Positions 36,399 to 47,512 of a stretch of 64,000 nt of DNA are shown here, in pieces (the first letter of the stretch is position 1; every line of letters begins with the position of its first letter). The notes beneath the pieces are model-generated. The model was given only the letters and a program-made list of their open reading frames with translations. It did no database searches and was not told the origin of the DNA. The stretch is from Amaurobius ferox. Lineage: Eukaryota > Arthropoda > Arachnida > Araneae > Amaurobiidae. The translations under genes and the position numbers were made by a program. The DNA lies in assembly GCA_951213105.1 (NCBI GenBank), contig OX578137.1, forward strand, positions 78,933,604 through 78,997,603, in the 5' to 3' direction.

Positions 36399-37317
36399 AC
36401 TTTCGCTGCAGACTCAAATTCATATTTTTTTTCTTTAATAATTCATTAAATTGAGTTTAATTGCACAAAATAACACTAAATTTGCATTTTTAATTCAATT
36501 TCTCTTTTTATTTGGTAATTAGACATTTTTCTAAAAGTGGCATAACTAAATGCAAAAAATCTAAAATATCTCGAGAATGGTTAGTCCTAGAGTGATAGAG
36601 TTGTTCTTATTATATTCCTCATCAAAAATTACGTATAAAACAAGCATTTAATGGATATATTTGAACATACTTAGCTTTTTTTAGATTTTGCGATTTTTAG
36701 GGCCATTTCGTAAAAAAAGGCAGGTTGTTCTTCTCCGAATAATACCAAAATCTAATCAGCACCAGAGTATCCTCCAAGTAACTTATCTCTCAAATTTTGT
36801 GAAATTTGGTCAATTAATATTTTAGTTAGAGTGGAAACATGACATTTTTGCGGGCCATTTCGTAAAAAAAGGCAGGTTGATCTTTTCCGATTAATACCAA
36901 AATCTAATCAGCACCAGAGTATTGTACAAGTAACTTATCTACCAAATTTTGTGAAATTTGGTCAATTAGTATTTTAGCTAGAGTGGATACATGAAATTTT
37001 TACATGCCATTTCGCAAAAAAAGGCAGGTTCTGTTTTTACGAATCGTACAAAAACTAATCAGCACCAGGGTCATACCCAAGTGACTTACCTACCAAATTT
37101 TATGAAATTCGGTCCATTAGTTTTTGAGTTAGAGTGGATACATACATTGCACAGACACACAGACACACTGACAGACACACACACAGACGTCACGCTAAAA
37201 ATGGTTCTTTCGTATTCTAGAGGTCTCGAAACGTGTAGATTTGTCGAAAACTCGAGTTGTGATTTTCGGCATGATTCCAATACTTTCCCATACATTACTA
37301 TGTATTGCAGGGAAAGT
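36399..37317 (+). mobile_element. ~920-bp repeat element with ACTTTCCCTGCA-like inverted ends, plus copy
   Basis: The left end is ACTTTCGCTGCA and the right end TGCAGGGAAAGT, a 12-bp inverted pair with one mismatch. The interior has three diverged subunits of ~152 bp (anchors GGCAGGTT near 36720, 36872 and 37024), a CACACAGACGTCACGCTAAA block, and a hairpin around CATACATTACTATGTAT near 37288. The minus-strand copy at 39424-40343 is 920 bp and about 85-90% identical by eye. Homology extends some 25 bp beyond the left TIR, so the true boundary there is uncertain. No coding potential; frames shared by the two copies come from repeat identity. Confidence 0.7.
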
Positions 37318-37579
37318 AAAAATGAACTGTCATTTGTCGATTCTCTGGATGTTAGCATGTAAAATTATTTTAAAGTGTCAAATTAATTTAATATCGTGCA
37401 AATAGAACTTGACAATTAAAAATATTATATACTAACATATACTAAGCAATACACTCCATTATATTAAATTAAAATAAGTTAATTAGTATTAATTCAACAT
37501 TCGTCATTTTTGTCAATATGGCGACATTTCATTTAATTTGGCACTACATTACAAAAATCGCCGTAATTTACCTGTTTGA

Positions 37580-38520
37580 TGATATACTGACTTCCAAAAG
37601 CTAAGCATGCAATGCAAATTTTCACTTCTCAAAAGCATATTTGAATTTGAGTAACTGAAAATCTTTGCGGATGTAGATGGCAGTTTTGCAAATACCGTAT
37701 GTTACAGCCAATCACGATTGACTCTCCGGATATATGTTAATTAGACAATCGTTGAAGACACCAGCATTCTGAAGGGTTTGAGGAGCTGCATTTAAATGTT
37801 GATACGAAGTGATTATAACATTTGAATGATTATTTTTGATGATATTCGTATTTCTATGGCTGAAAGAAAACGAATGACAGATAGTGATCGCCAGTGTGCT
37901 GTCGGACGCATTGAAGCGGGATAGTCAATCAAATATGTCGCTATTTTATTTGGCTTTGATCATTCGGTAATTCCTCGATTATGGAAACAATTCCAAACAA
38001 GTCAAACAGTTTACCGGAGAACTGTGTTCAGTCATTCAAGGGTTACCATCCCCCTCTGATGATCAGTATATTGCTATAGTAGCCAAGCGGAATCGACGAG
38101 CGATCTCCATAATTGTTACATCCTTGGTTGCAGAGGCACTTCATAAGACAATATCTGCCAGTACTGTTCGACGAAGGGCTCCACGTAAAGAGACAGTACG
38201 CCCGAGTACCACTAACCGAGTTTGTGTTTCACTAATCGTCCAAGCCAGAGGGACAAGATTAAAGTGGTGTCGTCAACATGTCAATTGGACTCTCTCAAAG
38301 TGGTGCATTGTCTTTTTCACGCACGAGTCCAGATTTACCCTGAAATCAGACGATAAGCGTGTAAGAGTCTGAAGAGAACTAGGCGCAAGCAATCAGGTCA
38401 AGAACATCATCGAACATCAAGCATTCAGAGATAGCAGCGTTATGGTGTGAACTGGAATTTCAATGGGATATCGCACAGAGTTGCACCTCTTTAAAGACGG
38501 TTCTGTGGCGGTTCGTGAGA
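37580..38520 (+). pseudogene. Tc1-like transposase pseudogene, 3' truncated
   Basis: TACTGACTTCCAAAAG at 37585 resembles a Tc1 terminal repeat. The ATG at 37856 starts MAERKRMTDSDRQCAV, followed by a stop-interrupted helix-turn-helix region, the KRNRRAISIIVTS-type linker in another frame, RRRAPRKETVRPST, and a frame with CIVFFTHESRFTL (SDESRF motif with the catalytic Asp changed to His) and DDKRVRV. SSVMVW follows in another frame. The sequence stops being Tc1-like at about 38520, where a GGGAAAGTA-ended repeat begins. It is about 80% like the element at 50014-51299 over the shared part. Confidence 0.85.
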
Positions 38521-38702
38521 TATCGCACCCATACGCACACATATATACACATATACATGCATATCGATATAACCATCAAAATGTTCAATTCGAGTTAAGG
38601 GGTGCATGAAATGTGCTTTTTCGTCGTAAATTCAAATTCGAATATTTGACCCCGTCACCATACTTTCCCTATACATTTTACTACGTTTGTAGGGAAAGTA
38701 CT
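38520..38702 (+). repeat. GGGAAAGTA-ended repeat, 3' fragment
   Basis: CACACATATATACACATATA-type sequence, then CATACTTTCCCTATACATTT and GTTTGTAGGGAAAGTA. This is the terminal hairpin shared with 37280-37317 and 39424-39460. It directly abuts the broken end of the Tc1 pseudogene. Confidence 0.65.
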
Positions 38703-39185
38703 ATACTGAAATTTCAAAAATAAATAGAAACCTTGATCTCAAAATTAAGAGTTTTACGTATAAAAGTGTGCTCTGTTAAAAATTGATTCTCCATTCATTC
38801 TCCTGAAGAAATTTTTTGAGTTTAAATCTTTGGCTGTTCTGAGTTTCAAGTCCTATCTTAACGCCAGAACTTAATAAAAAGAGAAAGTTGCAGAGATCAG
38901 ATGATTTTGCAAATATTCGTGAGGGAAATTGGAATAGAATGAATTGAAACGTGAGATTGAATTTTAATTCCTGGAAAATCTCATTATTGATTGTTTTTCA
39001 CAGACATATTTTTCTAAGGTTTTTTTTTTTTTGCATCACTACGAGAAAATTAACTTTTTGTTTCTTCTGTGTAAAATGTTCATACTGGCAAACAAAGTAC
39101 AGAAAATGTAGCAATATATGCCGGATGAAATTTTACTTAACTTTCAATTCATTAATATACCATAATGGTAATGCTTACTATTAAA

Positions 39186-39355
39186 GTCAGCCCTCCTATA
39201 TCGCGGTACACTCATAACGCGATGTTCATATAACGCGGAGAAAAAATTGCGACTAGCTTCCCATAACGCGGTACACATGAAACGCGGTTTCGATATAACG
39301 CGGTAGTCCTTTAACGCCGTTTCCCTATAATACAACTCAATTAGCTTAAGCAATC
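39186..39355. repeat. Cluster of ATAACGCGGT subterminal repeats (left)
   Basis: Variants of ATAACGCGGT occur about six times in 130 bp, beginning with CAGCCCTCCTATATCGCGG. Such clusters occur in the subterminal regions of some Tigger/pogo elements. A similar but weaker cluster is at 40478-40625, on the other side of the ~920-bp repeat, suggesting that repeat inserted into this element. No transposase remnant was found. Confidence 0.5.
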
Positions 39356-39423
39356 TCCCTATCGAATGAAATTTTAAATTACACTTTTACGGTAGGAATT
39401 AATGAAGGATTCTCATGTTTTTT

Positions 39424-40343
39424 ACTTTCCCTGCAATACACGGTAACGTATAGGGAAAGTATTGGTATCATGTCAAAAATCGCAAATCCAGTTTTAGACG
39501 GATCTACACGTTTCAAGACCTCTAGAATACGAAAGAACCATTTTTAGCGTGACGTCTGTGTGTGTGTCTGTCAGCGTGTCTGTGTGTCTGTGCAATGTAT
39601 GTATCCACTCTAACTCAAAAACTAATGGACCGAATTTCATTAAATTTGGTTGGTAAGTTGCTTGGGTGTGACACTGATGCTGATTAGATTTTGGTAAGAT
39701 TCGTAGAAACAAAACCCGCCTTTTTTTGCGAAATTTCATGTAACCGCTCTAGCTAAAATACTAATTGACCAAATTTCACAAAATTTGGTAAATAAGTTAC
39801 GTGTAGGATACTCTGGTGCTGATTAGATTTTAGTACGATTCGGAAAAGAAGAACCCGCCTTTTTTTGCGAAATGGTCCGCAAAAGTTTCATCTATCCACT
39901 CTAGCTAAAATACTAATTAACCAAATTTCACAAAATTTGGTAGTTAATTTGCTTGTGGGATATTTCGGTGCTGATTAGATTTTGGTATGATTTGGAAGAG
40001 AACAAAACCTGCCCTTTTTTACAGAATGATCCGCAAAAATCGCCAAAATATAAAAAAAAAAATACGTATGATCAAATGTATCAATTAAATTCTTGTTTTA
40101 TACGCAATTTTTGTCGAGAAAGATAATATAACACACTCCATTATACGTTAGGACTAACCATTCTCAAGATAATTGAGATTTTTTGTATTTTTGTTACGTC
40201 GCTTTTGGAAAAATGGCTAATATCAGATAAAAACAAAAATTGAATTAGAAATGGAAATTTAGTGTTATTTTATGCAATTATATTCAATCTAATGAAACAT
40301 TAAAGAAATAAAGAAAATATGAATTTGAGTCTGCAGGGAAAGT
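39424..40343 (-). mobile_element. ~920-bp repeat element, minus copy
   Basis: In minus orientation it has the same ends (ACTTTCCCTGCA ... TGCAGGGAAAGT), three ~150-bp subunits with AAAATTTGGT and TAATCAGCACC blocks, the GTGACGTCTGTGTGTGT block (near 39550) and the terminal hairpin (39424-39460). The length is within 1 bp of the plus copy. The pair forms a large inverted repeat with a ~2.1-kb spacer. Confidence 0.75.
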
Positions 40344-40477
40344 CATGTGCTGCCTACATCAGATTTTTCATTCACGTACATCACCATTTTTCAATTTCAG
40401 TTATCAAGGAAATCCCCTGTAAATGCAGGAATAAACACCATTGTTGTGGCTTGTGATGCGTAATTAATAGTTTCAAT

Positions 40478-40625
40478 ATAACGAGGTACGAATTGTTTTG
40501 TTTTGTACTAATTCTGAGTTTCTTATACTCGGTTTCCATGCAATACGGTATGAGGTTTCCATATATCACGATACGAATTAATCTGATTCACTCTAATCGG
40601 AAATTCTTATAACGCGGTAATATTG
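40478..40625. repeat. ATAACGCGGT-like subterminal repeats (right)
   Basis: ATAACGAGGTACGAA, CAATACGGTATG, TCACGATACGAA and ATAACGCGGTAAT lie in the same orientation as the left cluster. This is likely the other part of the interrupted element. Confidence 0.4.
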
Positions 40626-40919
40626 TAATGACGAGATTTGGATCTCGCATTACTTTAGTATAAAACGCATAAATATATAATGTAATTCCGATCTTCATAT
40701 TTATATACAGCTTTTTAACATATTTAATTCTGAAATTCTTGAATTCCATCTTGCCATGCATTTGTGTAATTTATATTTTAGAAATATCTATCTCTTTTAA
40801 CTGCAATCTGAAGCTATTTTTAAAAGTATTATTTCGAACGAGCTTGATTCAGACAGAATTATTTTCCGTTATGTTCGCGGTGACTTTAGCAGGCGAAACA
40901 GGAAGTTCAATTTAAAGGT

Positions 40920-41750
40920 TTAATAGCATTTGCATTAATTCGTGTGACTTGGTGCCCGGTATGGCGGACTGGCGCGACGATGAACATCTGGCATTGATGA
41001 CGTTGATTAAAAATGGCGTGAGAATGGATTTGAGCTGCAAAATTTGTTTTTGCTGCAAAAGAGCTTTCTTGCAGGTCCGTGTGATGATTGCATAAAAGCA
41101 TGTTGGACCATTTTTCTGGGCGATTCCCCAATTTGACTGCCAACCTCTCTACGTTTGTCCGGCTCCGGCCAAGTTATTTTCGATGCTCACTTCGGGTTTC
41201 GGGAGTTCGGCTACTATGTCGATTCCTGGAAGCCCGTGAGCTTGGGGAATGCATCCACGCCTGACGACGGATGATCCGAGGAACTTCCGGTTCAAATAAT
41301 GGTATCGACGGTTGATGTGGGACTATCCGAGGACCATGCCGGATTCTGTTCCGGTCTCATGACATTGATATTCCTGTGGGACGACCTGAGGATCATGCCG
41401 GATCCGATTTCAAGCCTATGATCCCGAGGTCCATGCCGGATCCAATTAATAACGACGCCGCTGCCTTATGGGATTGTCCCAAGGTCCATGCCGGATCCTA
41501 ATCCGATCTTGTCAGAGCACTGATGAATGACACTGAGTGCCCAGACCGGACCATTGTCTGGAGTAGCCTAGAAATGGTGTGCCGACCTTTCTTCACGGAA
41601 ACCGGGTATAACCCCCATTCAGGTACTCTCCACTTCTTCGTGGTCAGAGGTAAGCACCATGTACGTTCCTGTTTCGGAACCAAGTAGTTTCCCGGCGTCT
41701 TGAATTTAATAGCTGTGGATCGACCCAAGAACTGAGATCTTTACGTCTGA
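40920..41750. other. Relatively GC-rich patch with CATGCCGGATCC repeats
   Basis: Composition is visibly richer in G and C than the surroundings. Four or more diverged copies of GAGG(A/T)CCATGCCGGATCC lie in 41320-41500. A 46-codon frame from ATG at 40970 (MADWRDDEHLALMTLIKNG) ends in TAA and matches nothing I recognise. A TTGGTGCCCGG at 40949 resembles an LTR-element primer site, so this may be part of an old LTR element; this is not established. Confidence 0.4.
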
Positions 41751-41920
41751 CAAAATTACTATCTCGCCATTTTAATTATTTAATTACTTTAATTGATTTC
41801 ATTAATTATATAAAGAACGATTGCTCTTCGAGTCCTCGCTCCTCTGTTGACTTGACCATACCTTATTGAGTAAAATATATGATTTATTATTTACGTCTGT
41901 TTCGCCACATATTATTTACA

Positions 41921-41977
41921 AACAGTTACCTTACACCTTTCTGGTAGGTTGGACGGTCTGGGTTTCAACAATCAACA
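41921..41977 (+). mobile_element. SINE family 1, 57-bp 5'-truncated insertion
   Basis: Matches only the last part of the SINE (AACAGTTACCTTACACC, GGTAGGTTGGACGGTCT, CAACAATCAACA tail). It is flanked by the perfect 14-bp duplication ACATATTATTTACA at 41907-41920 and 41978-41991. 5' truncation with a target duplication is the signature of target-primed reverse transcription by a LINE enzyme. Confidence 0.9.
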
Positions 41978-42544
41978 ACATATTATTTACATTATTATTA
42001 CAGCGGTTAAAAAGCCGGTGGCATGTTGAATAAGTTCTTGCGCCTGAGTACAGTGGAATTCGGCTGATAAGGATTCAGCATATGTTGAGTCCATAATTTA
42101 ACGTCTCAAGTAAAGTAATTTCAGTTAACTTAAATTCTGTGTGTTTAATTAAGACCTTTGAGTTGTGTATTATCTATATATATTTATAGCTGAAGAAGAT
42201 GAAGTACTTAACGGTAAGGGTTTAAGGTTTATTTCGTTGCTTTGGTTTATGTGTTCGGGTAGGTCATCTTAGAGTTTTACTCCTGGACAAGAGGGTGAAC
42301 CTGGGTAAAATATGCAAACTTCGGTGGTGCTGGTGTGTCTTGTAAACCCTATGTGAGGAAGGACAAAGTCTTTTTTAAATACAGAAAAGTAATGTGTATA
42401 TTCAGATCCAACTAATGTCGTAAACCACCGTCTTACCATTTAATCATTTTAACATCGTTTATTCTTCGCACAATAGAACAGCAGTTTCCCCCATGACAAT
42501 GTAAAGTGGTACGAGTTAATCGTTTTATAGGAGTGTTGACTTTA

Positions 42545-42930
42545 TCAGAGTGAATAAAATTGTACGGAATAGAAAGCAGTTTAATGCATTAATATTTCCT
42601 ATTGCAAAGATTTACTAAGAATGCAGTGAATAAATTTACACTAAAGTATATTGCATTAATATGTCATATTGCTAAGATGTATTAAGCATTAATATGTCAT
42701 ATTGCTAAGAGTGACAAAAATTACACTTAATAGAAGTCTATTGCAATTATATGTTCTATTGCTAAGATTTAACAAGATTGGAGTGCATATAATTGCAATT
42801 AATAGAAGTTTAATGCCTTAATATGTACTATCGCTAATATTTACTAAGATTAAAGTGAATAAAATTGCACTTAAGAAAATTATATTGCAGTAATATGTCC
42901 TATTGATAAGATTTACTAGTGCAGTTTGGC
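42545..42930. repeat. Diverged ~70-bp tandem array, about five units
   Basis: Units contain GTGAATAAAATTGCACTTAA, GCATTAATATGTC and CTATTGCTAAGATTTACTAA. Anchors fall near 42597, 42666, 42759, 42827 and 42898. Confidence 0.8.
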
Positions 42931-43315
42931 ACTCATGTAGCGAAGTTGCAAGAGGCAGAAAAATATTATTTATAACCAATAAACAGTTTAGGTATCAGAA
43001 TAACAATAAAATCTATATATGCCCCTCTATTGTGAAATAGAAAACCATTGTAGTAAGGATGAAATACATTGTTCGTTAATTAACGTTAAAAAATCTGTAA
43101 TTTTCTTTTAACATTTGAATTTGCAGCACATTTGTATAGCATTTTTCCTGCTTCCATATAAATACGCCAATTTTTGAAATTTTCCATAATAATTGTTTAT
43201 GTTATCCTCCCTCTTTTCAAATCAATTTCGGTCTCTTCAGATTCCGATTCATCAGCTATATTATTAGTAACACTAACAATAACTGCATTATTACTACAGT
43301 TGCTGATAATGTAGA

Positions 43316-43540
43316 AACTCTTGCACTTCTATTTAAATACAATCATCGCTTGAAGCATAATTGTGAAAAGAAAGACATCCTGGAAAATATCCTTTTACTC
43401 GTAAACTACAATACAACATTAATTATAATATACCAACTCTTGCACTTCTGTTTAAATAAAATCGTCGTTTGAAACATAATTGTGAAAAGAAAGACATCCT
43501 GGAAAATATCCTTTTACTCGTAACATTAATTCAACATTAC
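43316..43540. repeat. Tandem duplication of 119 bp
   Basis: AACTCTTGCACTTCT begins at 43316 and 43435. Both units share CATAATTGTGAAAAGAAAGA and CATCCTGGAAAATATCC; identity is about 90%. Confidence 0.85.
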
Positions 43541-43599
43541 ATATATATATACATTAAAATTTATTCATACACTTCCTTGGAGATGAAAGAATGTTGGAG

Positions 43600-43867
43600 G
43601 TTGGCACCAAAATTTAATCAGCGCCAGGATAGACATCAAGAGACTCACCAAATTGTATGAATAGTTTGAGTTAAATTGATACATACATTGAACAGACATA
43701 CACACAGACAGAGAGAGACACATACACACACAGCGTCAAGTAAAATAGTTTTTCAGATTCTAGATTGCTTGAAACATGTAAATCCATGGAAAACTCTAGA
43801 TTGTAATTTTTGACACGAATTCAATACTCTATCTATACATAACAATGTATTGTAGGGAAAGTAAAAA
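43600..43867 (+). repeat. GGGAAAGTA-ended repeat, 3' part
   Basis: Contains AATTTAATCAGCGCCAG, a CACACACAGCGTCA block, GAATTCAATACTC, then TACATAACAATGTATTGTAG and GGAAAGTAAAAA. The block order is that of the ~920-bp elements; the 5' part is absent. Confidence 0.7.
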
Positions 43868-44101
43868 CGCATAAATTTGCAAATTGAAATATTTTTAGAA
43901 TTCAAGGTATTTCTAAGACCTATAAATAAACATCAAAATACGTATTATATTTACTCTCCAATTATATAAGCGAGCAAAAATTCAAATTTCATCTGTTTCA
44001 GCAATCACTCCCAGTGATGCAGTTTTCTGTATTTTTTGCATGATTAAAAAATTTAATTGTTGCATATAGAAAGTAAATCATGCGATCCAATAATGTTTTA
44101 A

Positions 44102-44115
44102 TTATATAAATATAC

Positions 44116-44158
<43 letters not shown>
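44102..44158. repeat. (TA)n microsatellite
   Basis: TATACATATATATATATACA followed by a pure TA run. Confidence 0.95.
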
Positions 44159-44246
44159 ACAGAAGAAAAATGGAAGTAATTATAGAAATTTGAAGTGTTA
44201 TAGTATATATGCGCAAAGCAGCAACATGTACTATACGCAATATAAA

Positions 44247-44324
44247 ATGTATATAGAGAATTTATAAAAAGTGAAATATAAACTCTCTATTTACATACAC
44301 TTTTTATAAATTCTCTATATACAT
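44247..44324. repeat. 27-bp perfect inverted repeat, 24-bp loop
   Basis: 44247-44273 is the exact reverse complement of 44298-44324. It is flanked on the right by another TA run. No associated gene was seen. Confidence 0.9.
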
Positions 44325-45066
44325 TATATATATATATATATATATAAAGCACTAACGCTATACACGTGGGCAAGGTCTGGACCTAAATCATGGAATTGTT
44401 CACTTCTTCAAAACCCTCTCTCAAGTCCAAATGTTTTGTAGAAGCAAACACAAAAATGTATGTTTTTGGAGATATAGATAGATTACATCTGTAAACTATT
44501 TCTACGTGGACAACATGCATAAAGTAGAAAAAATAAAAAAACCTCTGCTATATATATATATATATATATATACTTTTATATATATACTTTTTTCAATTTA
44601 TTCATTTTCAAAAAAAAAAATTGGGAGCCAGAAAGGTCTAGCTCCACATGCAAAAAAAATGTTTTCTGTTTTGCAATTTTTTATCTTATACACTATTCTT
44701 GCTTTACACCATGTATGTTTATGCCGGGAACAAAGGGATTAGTATAACACATATAAAATTTTAATCTAAGGGTATAGTTAAGGGATTATATTAGCCAATC
44801 TTTATCATATGCCATTTTTTTGCAATTCCTTAACTTATATATAGAACAGTCAGAGATGGGTATTTTATACCAATTTAGTTCATGTTTTATTTATAATGTT
44901 TTATTTATAATGATATCTTTATCATCTTCACAAGCTTGTCGTATATTCACTATTGATATCAAATAATCACTTCAGACCATCATATTTTCATTTTTTCTAT
45001 ACAGAACATTTCAATGAATGATCAATCTCTGGGGTATATAATACAAGTAAATTAGAATTCTTTAAT

Positions 45067-45080
45067 TACACACACACACG

Positions 45081-45142
<62 letters not shown>
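45067..45142. repeat. (CA)n(TA)n microsatellite at the centre of the Naiad inverted junction
   Basis: About 38 bp of CA repeats followed by about 36 bp of TA repeats, lying between the inverted element ends. Confidence 0.95.
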
Positions 45143-45145
<3 letters not shown>

Positions 45146-45540
45146 CTATTTTTTAAATGTTTTACTTGTTATAATTTCAAATATCAAGACTGGAGGTAAT
45201 AAATTATTCCCTTTGTAATAATAATGCGCTTAAGCTGCTGATAATTTTTAAGGTACTATTTAATTGAAGATTTTTTATTTTACTTGTAATATACATACCT
45301 GAGATTTAGCATTAACAGAAAATGTTCTGTATAGCAAAAGTGAAAGGAAGATGGACTGAAATGTAAATGTGATAACAAAAAGACCATACGACAAGCTGTT
45401 GAATATTAAAAAAAAAAAAATGGATAAATAAACATTATAAATAAAACAGGTACTAAATTGGTATAAAATACCCCCTTTTTTCCCCTGATCCATTAGTTAA
45501 GGTATGGAATAAGACATACATGTGGTAAAGAAGGGTGAAA

Positions 45541-46767
45541 AAAATCACATATGTTGATAAGGCATCCAGTAATTATGCGTTTATTTGCAAAAAATGTTAT
45601 TTGGACAAAACAAAATTGAAACTCAATACCTCAATTTCATTAATTCTTTTATACTCTAACATCACAGTTATAAGTAAACAAATAATTGATTACTACAAAC
45701 TTCTTAAACAAAAACACAATCTCAATTTCCCTCACCTGGTACTTATACCTTAATTCCATAAATCACCTATTTCTTTTAGAACTGTTACTATAGGATTTAA
45801 TTCATATACCAATGCTGCTGACAAACAACTTCTAATAATACTAAATCAAGTTTATGATCATTTTACTACGCAAAAAACACATATAATAAAAAAATTGTTT
45901 AGAACTGATTAATTACTTAAGACATATATTACTTAAGACATCCCTTACATATATGATGTTAAACTTTTGATTTTAAAGCTATCTTTAATAACATTGATAT
46001 TAATGATTTATATAAAGTCATACTACATTTATATGAACAATTTACTCAAACAAAAAAAACATCTCATTTCTAAAATTCAAAATATTATTAAAATTCATTC
46101 TGTTCAAACAGTATCTAGTTCAAGGAAAATGCATATACAAATTAAATAAGGGAATACCACAGGGAGGTATTTCATCCACAACACTGGCCAACCCTTATCT
46201 GCATTTTTACGAAATTCAATACCCTTTCAACAGTCATATCATGTACAGATTTATTGATGATCTAATTGTTATTGGAATTACTAATGAGGCAACTATATTA
46301 AACTTTAATTTATATCCAGCTAATCTACAACTAATTGAAAATGTGTATACATCCGTTCAAACGTTAGTTTTAGTTAACGTATAGACGTTAGTTTAAAAAT
46401 TCAAAATGCAGAAACATTAAAATTTAAAATATGTGACCAAACAGGAACTTATAATTTCAAAGTAAATAAACGACAACATTTTTCTTCCAATCTTTCAAAA
46501 TCAGTATGTAGAAAAAAAATGTCTTCCAATCTTTCAAAATCAGTATATATAAATATTATTAATAACCAGTTATTAAGAATAAAAATGTTAAGTACACCAT
46601 GTTACTACAAAGAACATCTTATTAAATTCATAAACACCACTATCAAGCATACATACCCGCCCAACCTTATTTTTTCATTTGTTAAAACATATTTTAATTT
46701 TAAATTCAACTCCTTGCTAAAATTACAGCAACATATTGACAGATCATTCTCAAACAATTTTAAATAA
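45541..46767 (+). pseudogene. Decayed Naiad-type reverse transcriptase, 5' truncated
   Basis: Homologous to 1-1803 from the region before the PKMHK block onward. SSNYAFICKKCYLD matches ANYAFTCKKYYME of the first copy. PHLVLIP is followed by a TAA (45751-45753) and FHKSPISFRTVTI. FKAIFNNIDINDLY matches the motif-A block. GIPQGG at 46150-46167 and FIDD (46251-46262) keep RT motifs. NFNLYPANLQLIENV matches NFYPSGLELVENK. At the position of the TGA in the first copy this one has GGA (Gly). There are several stops and at least two frameshifts. The endonuclease and CxC region are missing. Confidence 0.85.
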
Positions 46768-47162
46768 TTTTTCATCTCCATCTCTCACTTCTAACAGTTG
46801 AAATCTTCGTATACAAAATTAACTGTAATCTGTTTTGAGATAAAATGCTTAGTCAGTATTATGAAATCTAAGATGTTAAGCAGAACAATGGGTAAATACA
46901 TATTTATTATATTATTATGCCTTTTCATTACGTTGTATTCTCCTATAAATACTTTGCCACACGCTGGTGTGTTTGACTATACTTGATTTATATTTGATTT
47001 CTTGTGTATCTGATCCAATCTGTATTTTCTTCTACGTCGGGCCATGTGCATTATTTCTGCAATACAATTTACAGTAATGTATACAGAAACGTAGAATCCG
47101 CATTAATGAAACATATATGGCCCTTGATAAAGTACATGGTTTCGGAAATGCTTCTCACATTA
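46768..47162. other. Naiad 3' untranslated region
   Basis: Non-coding sequence between the RT pseudogene and the terminal block repeated at 44595. A short inverted CCACACGCTGGTGTG lies near 46960. Confidence 0.5.
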
Positions 47163-47512
47163 TTAAATTTATTCAATTTCCAATTTTTATTGGGAGCTAG
47201 AAAAGGTCTGGCTCATCGTGCAAAACAATATTTCTGTTTTGCAAATTTTCATCTTTAAAGACATGTCTTGCATTTACACCTTGTATGTTTATGCAGGGAA
47301 CAAGGGGATTAGTACCTTCAGTACCTGCATTATATATATAACTTATAAAATATATTTCTTATACATATACTTTCATAAAAAGTTTCTTTTTTCACCCTTC
47401 TTTACCACATGTATATCTCAATCCATACCTTAACTTATATATGGAACAGGGATAAAAGGGGTATTTCATACCAAATTAGTACCTGTTCTATTTATAATGT
47501 TTACTTATTCAG

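Larger units (their letters stand above)
44595..47512 (+). mobile_element. Second, decayed Naiad-type PLE with pseudo-LTR-like and inverted ends
   Basis: The 3' sequence of the element (about 47163-47512, with TTGGGAGCTAGAAA, TGTATGTTTATGC, GGGAACAAGGGGATTAGTA and TATTTATAATGTTT) is also present upstream at about 44595-44915 in the same orientation. This partial copy ahead of the body is the pseudo-LTR arrangement known for PLEs. In addition, 44835-45060 and 45280-45510 are inverted copies of one another around a (CA)n(TA)n microsatellite at 45067-45142, and 45425-45545 is inverted relative to 47390-47512. Complex tandem and inverted junctions at microsatellites are typical of Naiads. Confidence 0.75.

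Noticed and set aside
36991..37362. 123-codon ORF with a related minus-strand frame at 39494-39739 (HTDTLTDTHTD..)
   Set aside because: The shared peptide is translation of a CACAGACACA repeat inside the ~920-bp repeat element; no start context or domain.
47100..47160. Hammerhead-ribozyme-like phrase (TTGATAAAGTAC..GGAAA) in the Naiad 3' UTR
   Set aside because: The conserved CTGATGA and GAAA core cannot be assembled with proper stems, and Naiads are reported to lack hammerheads.
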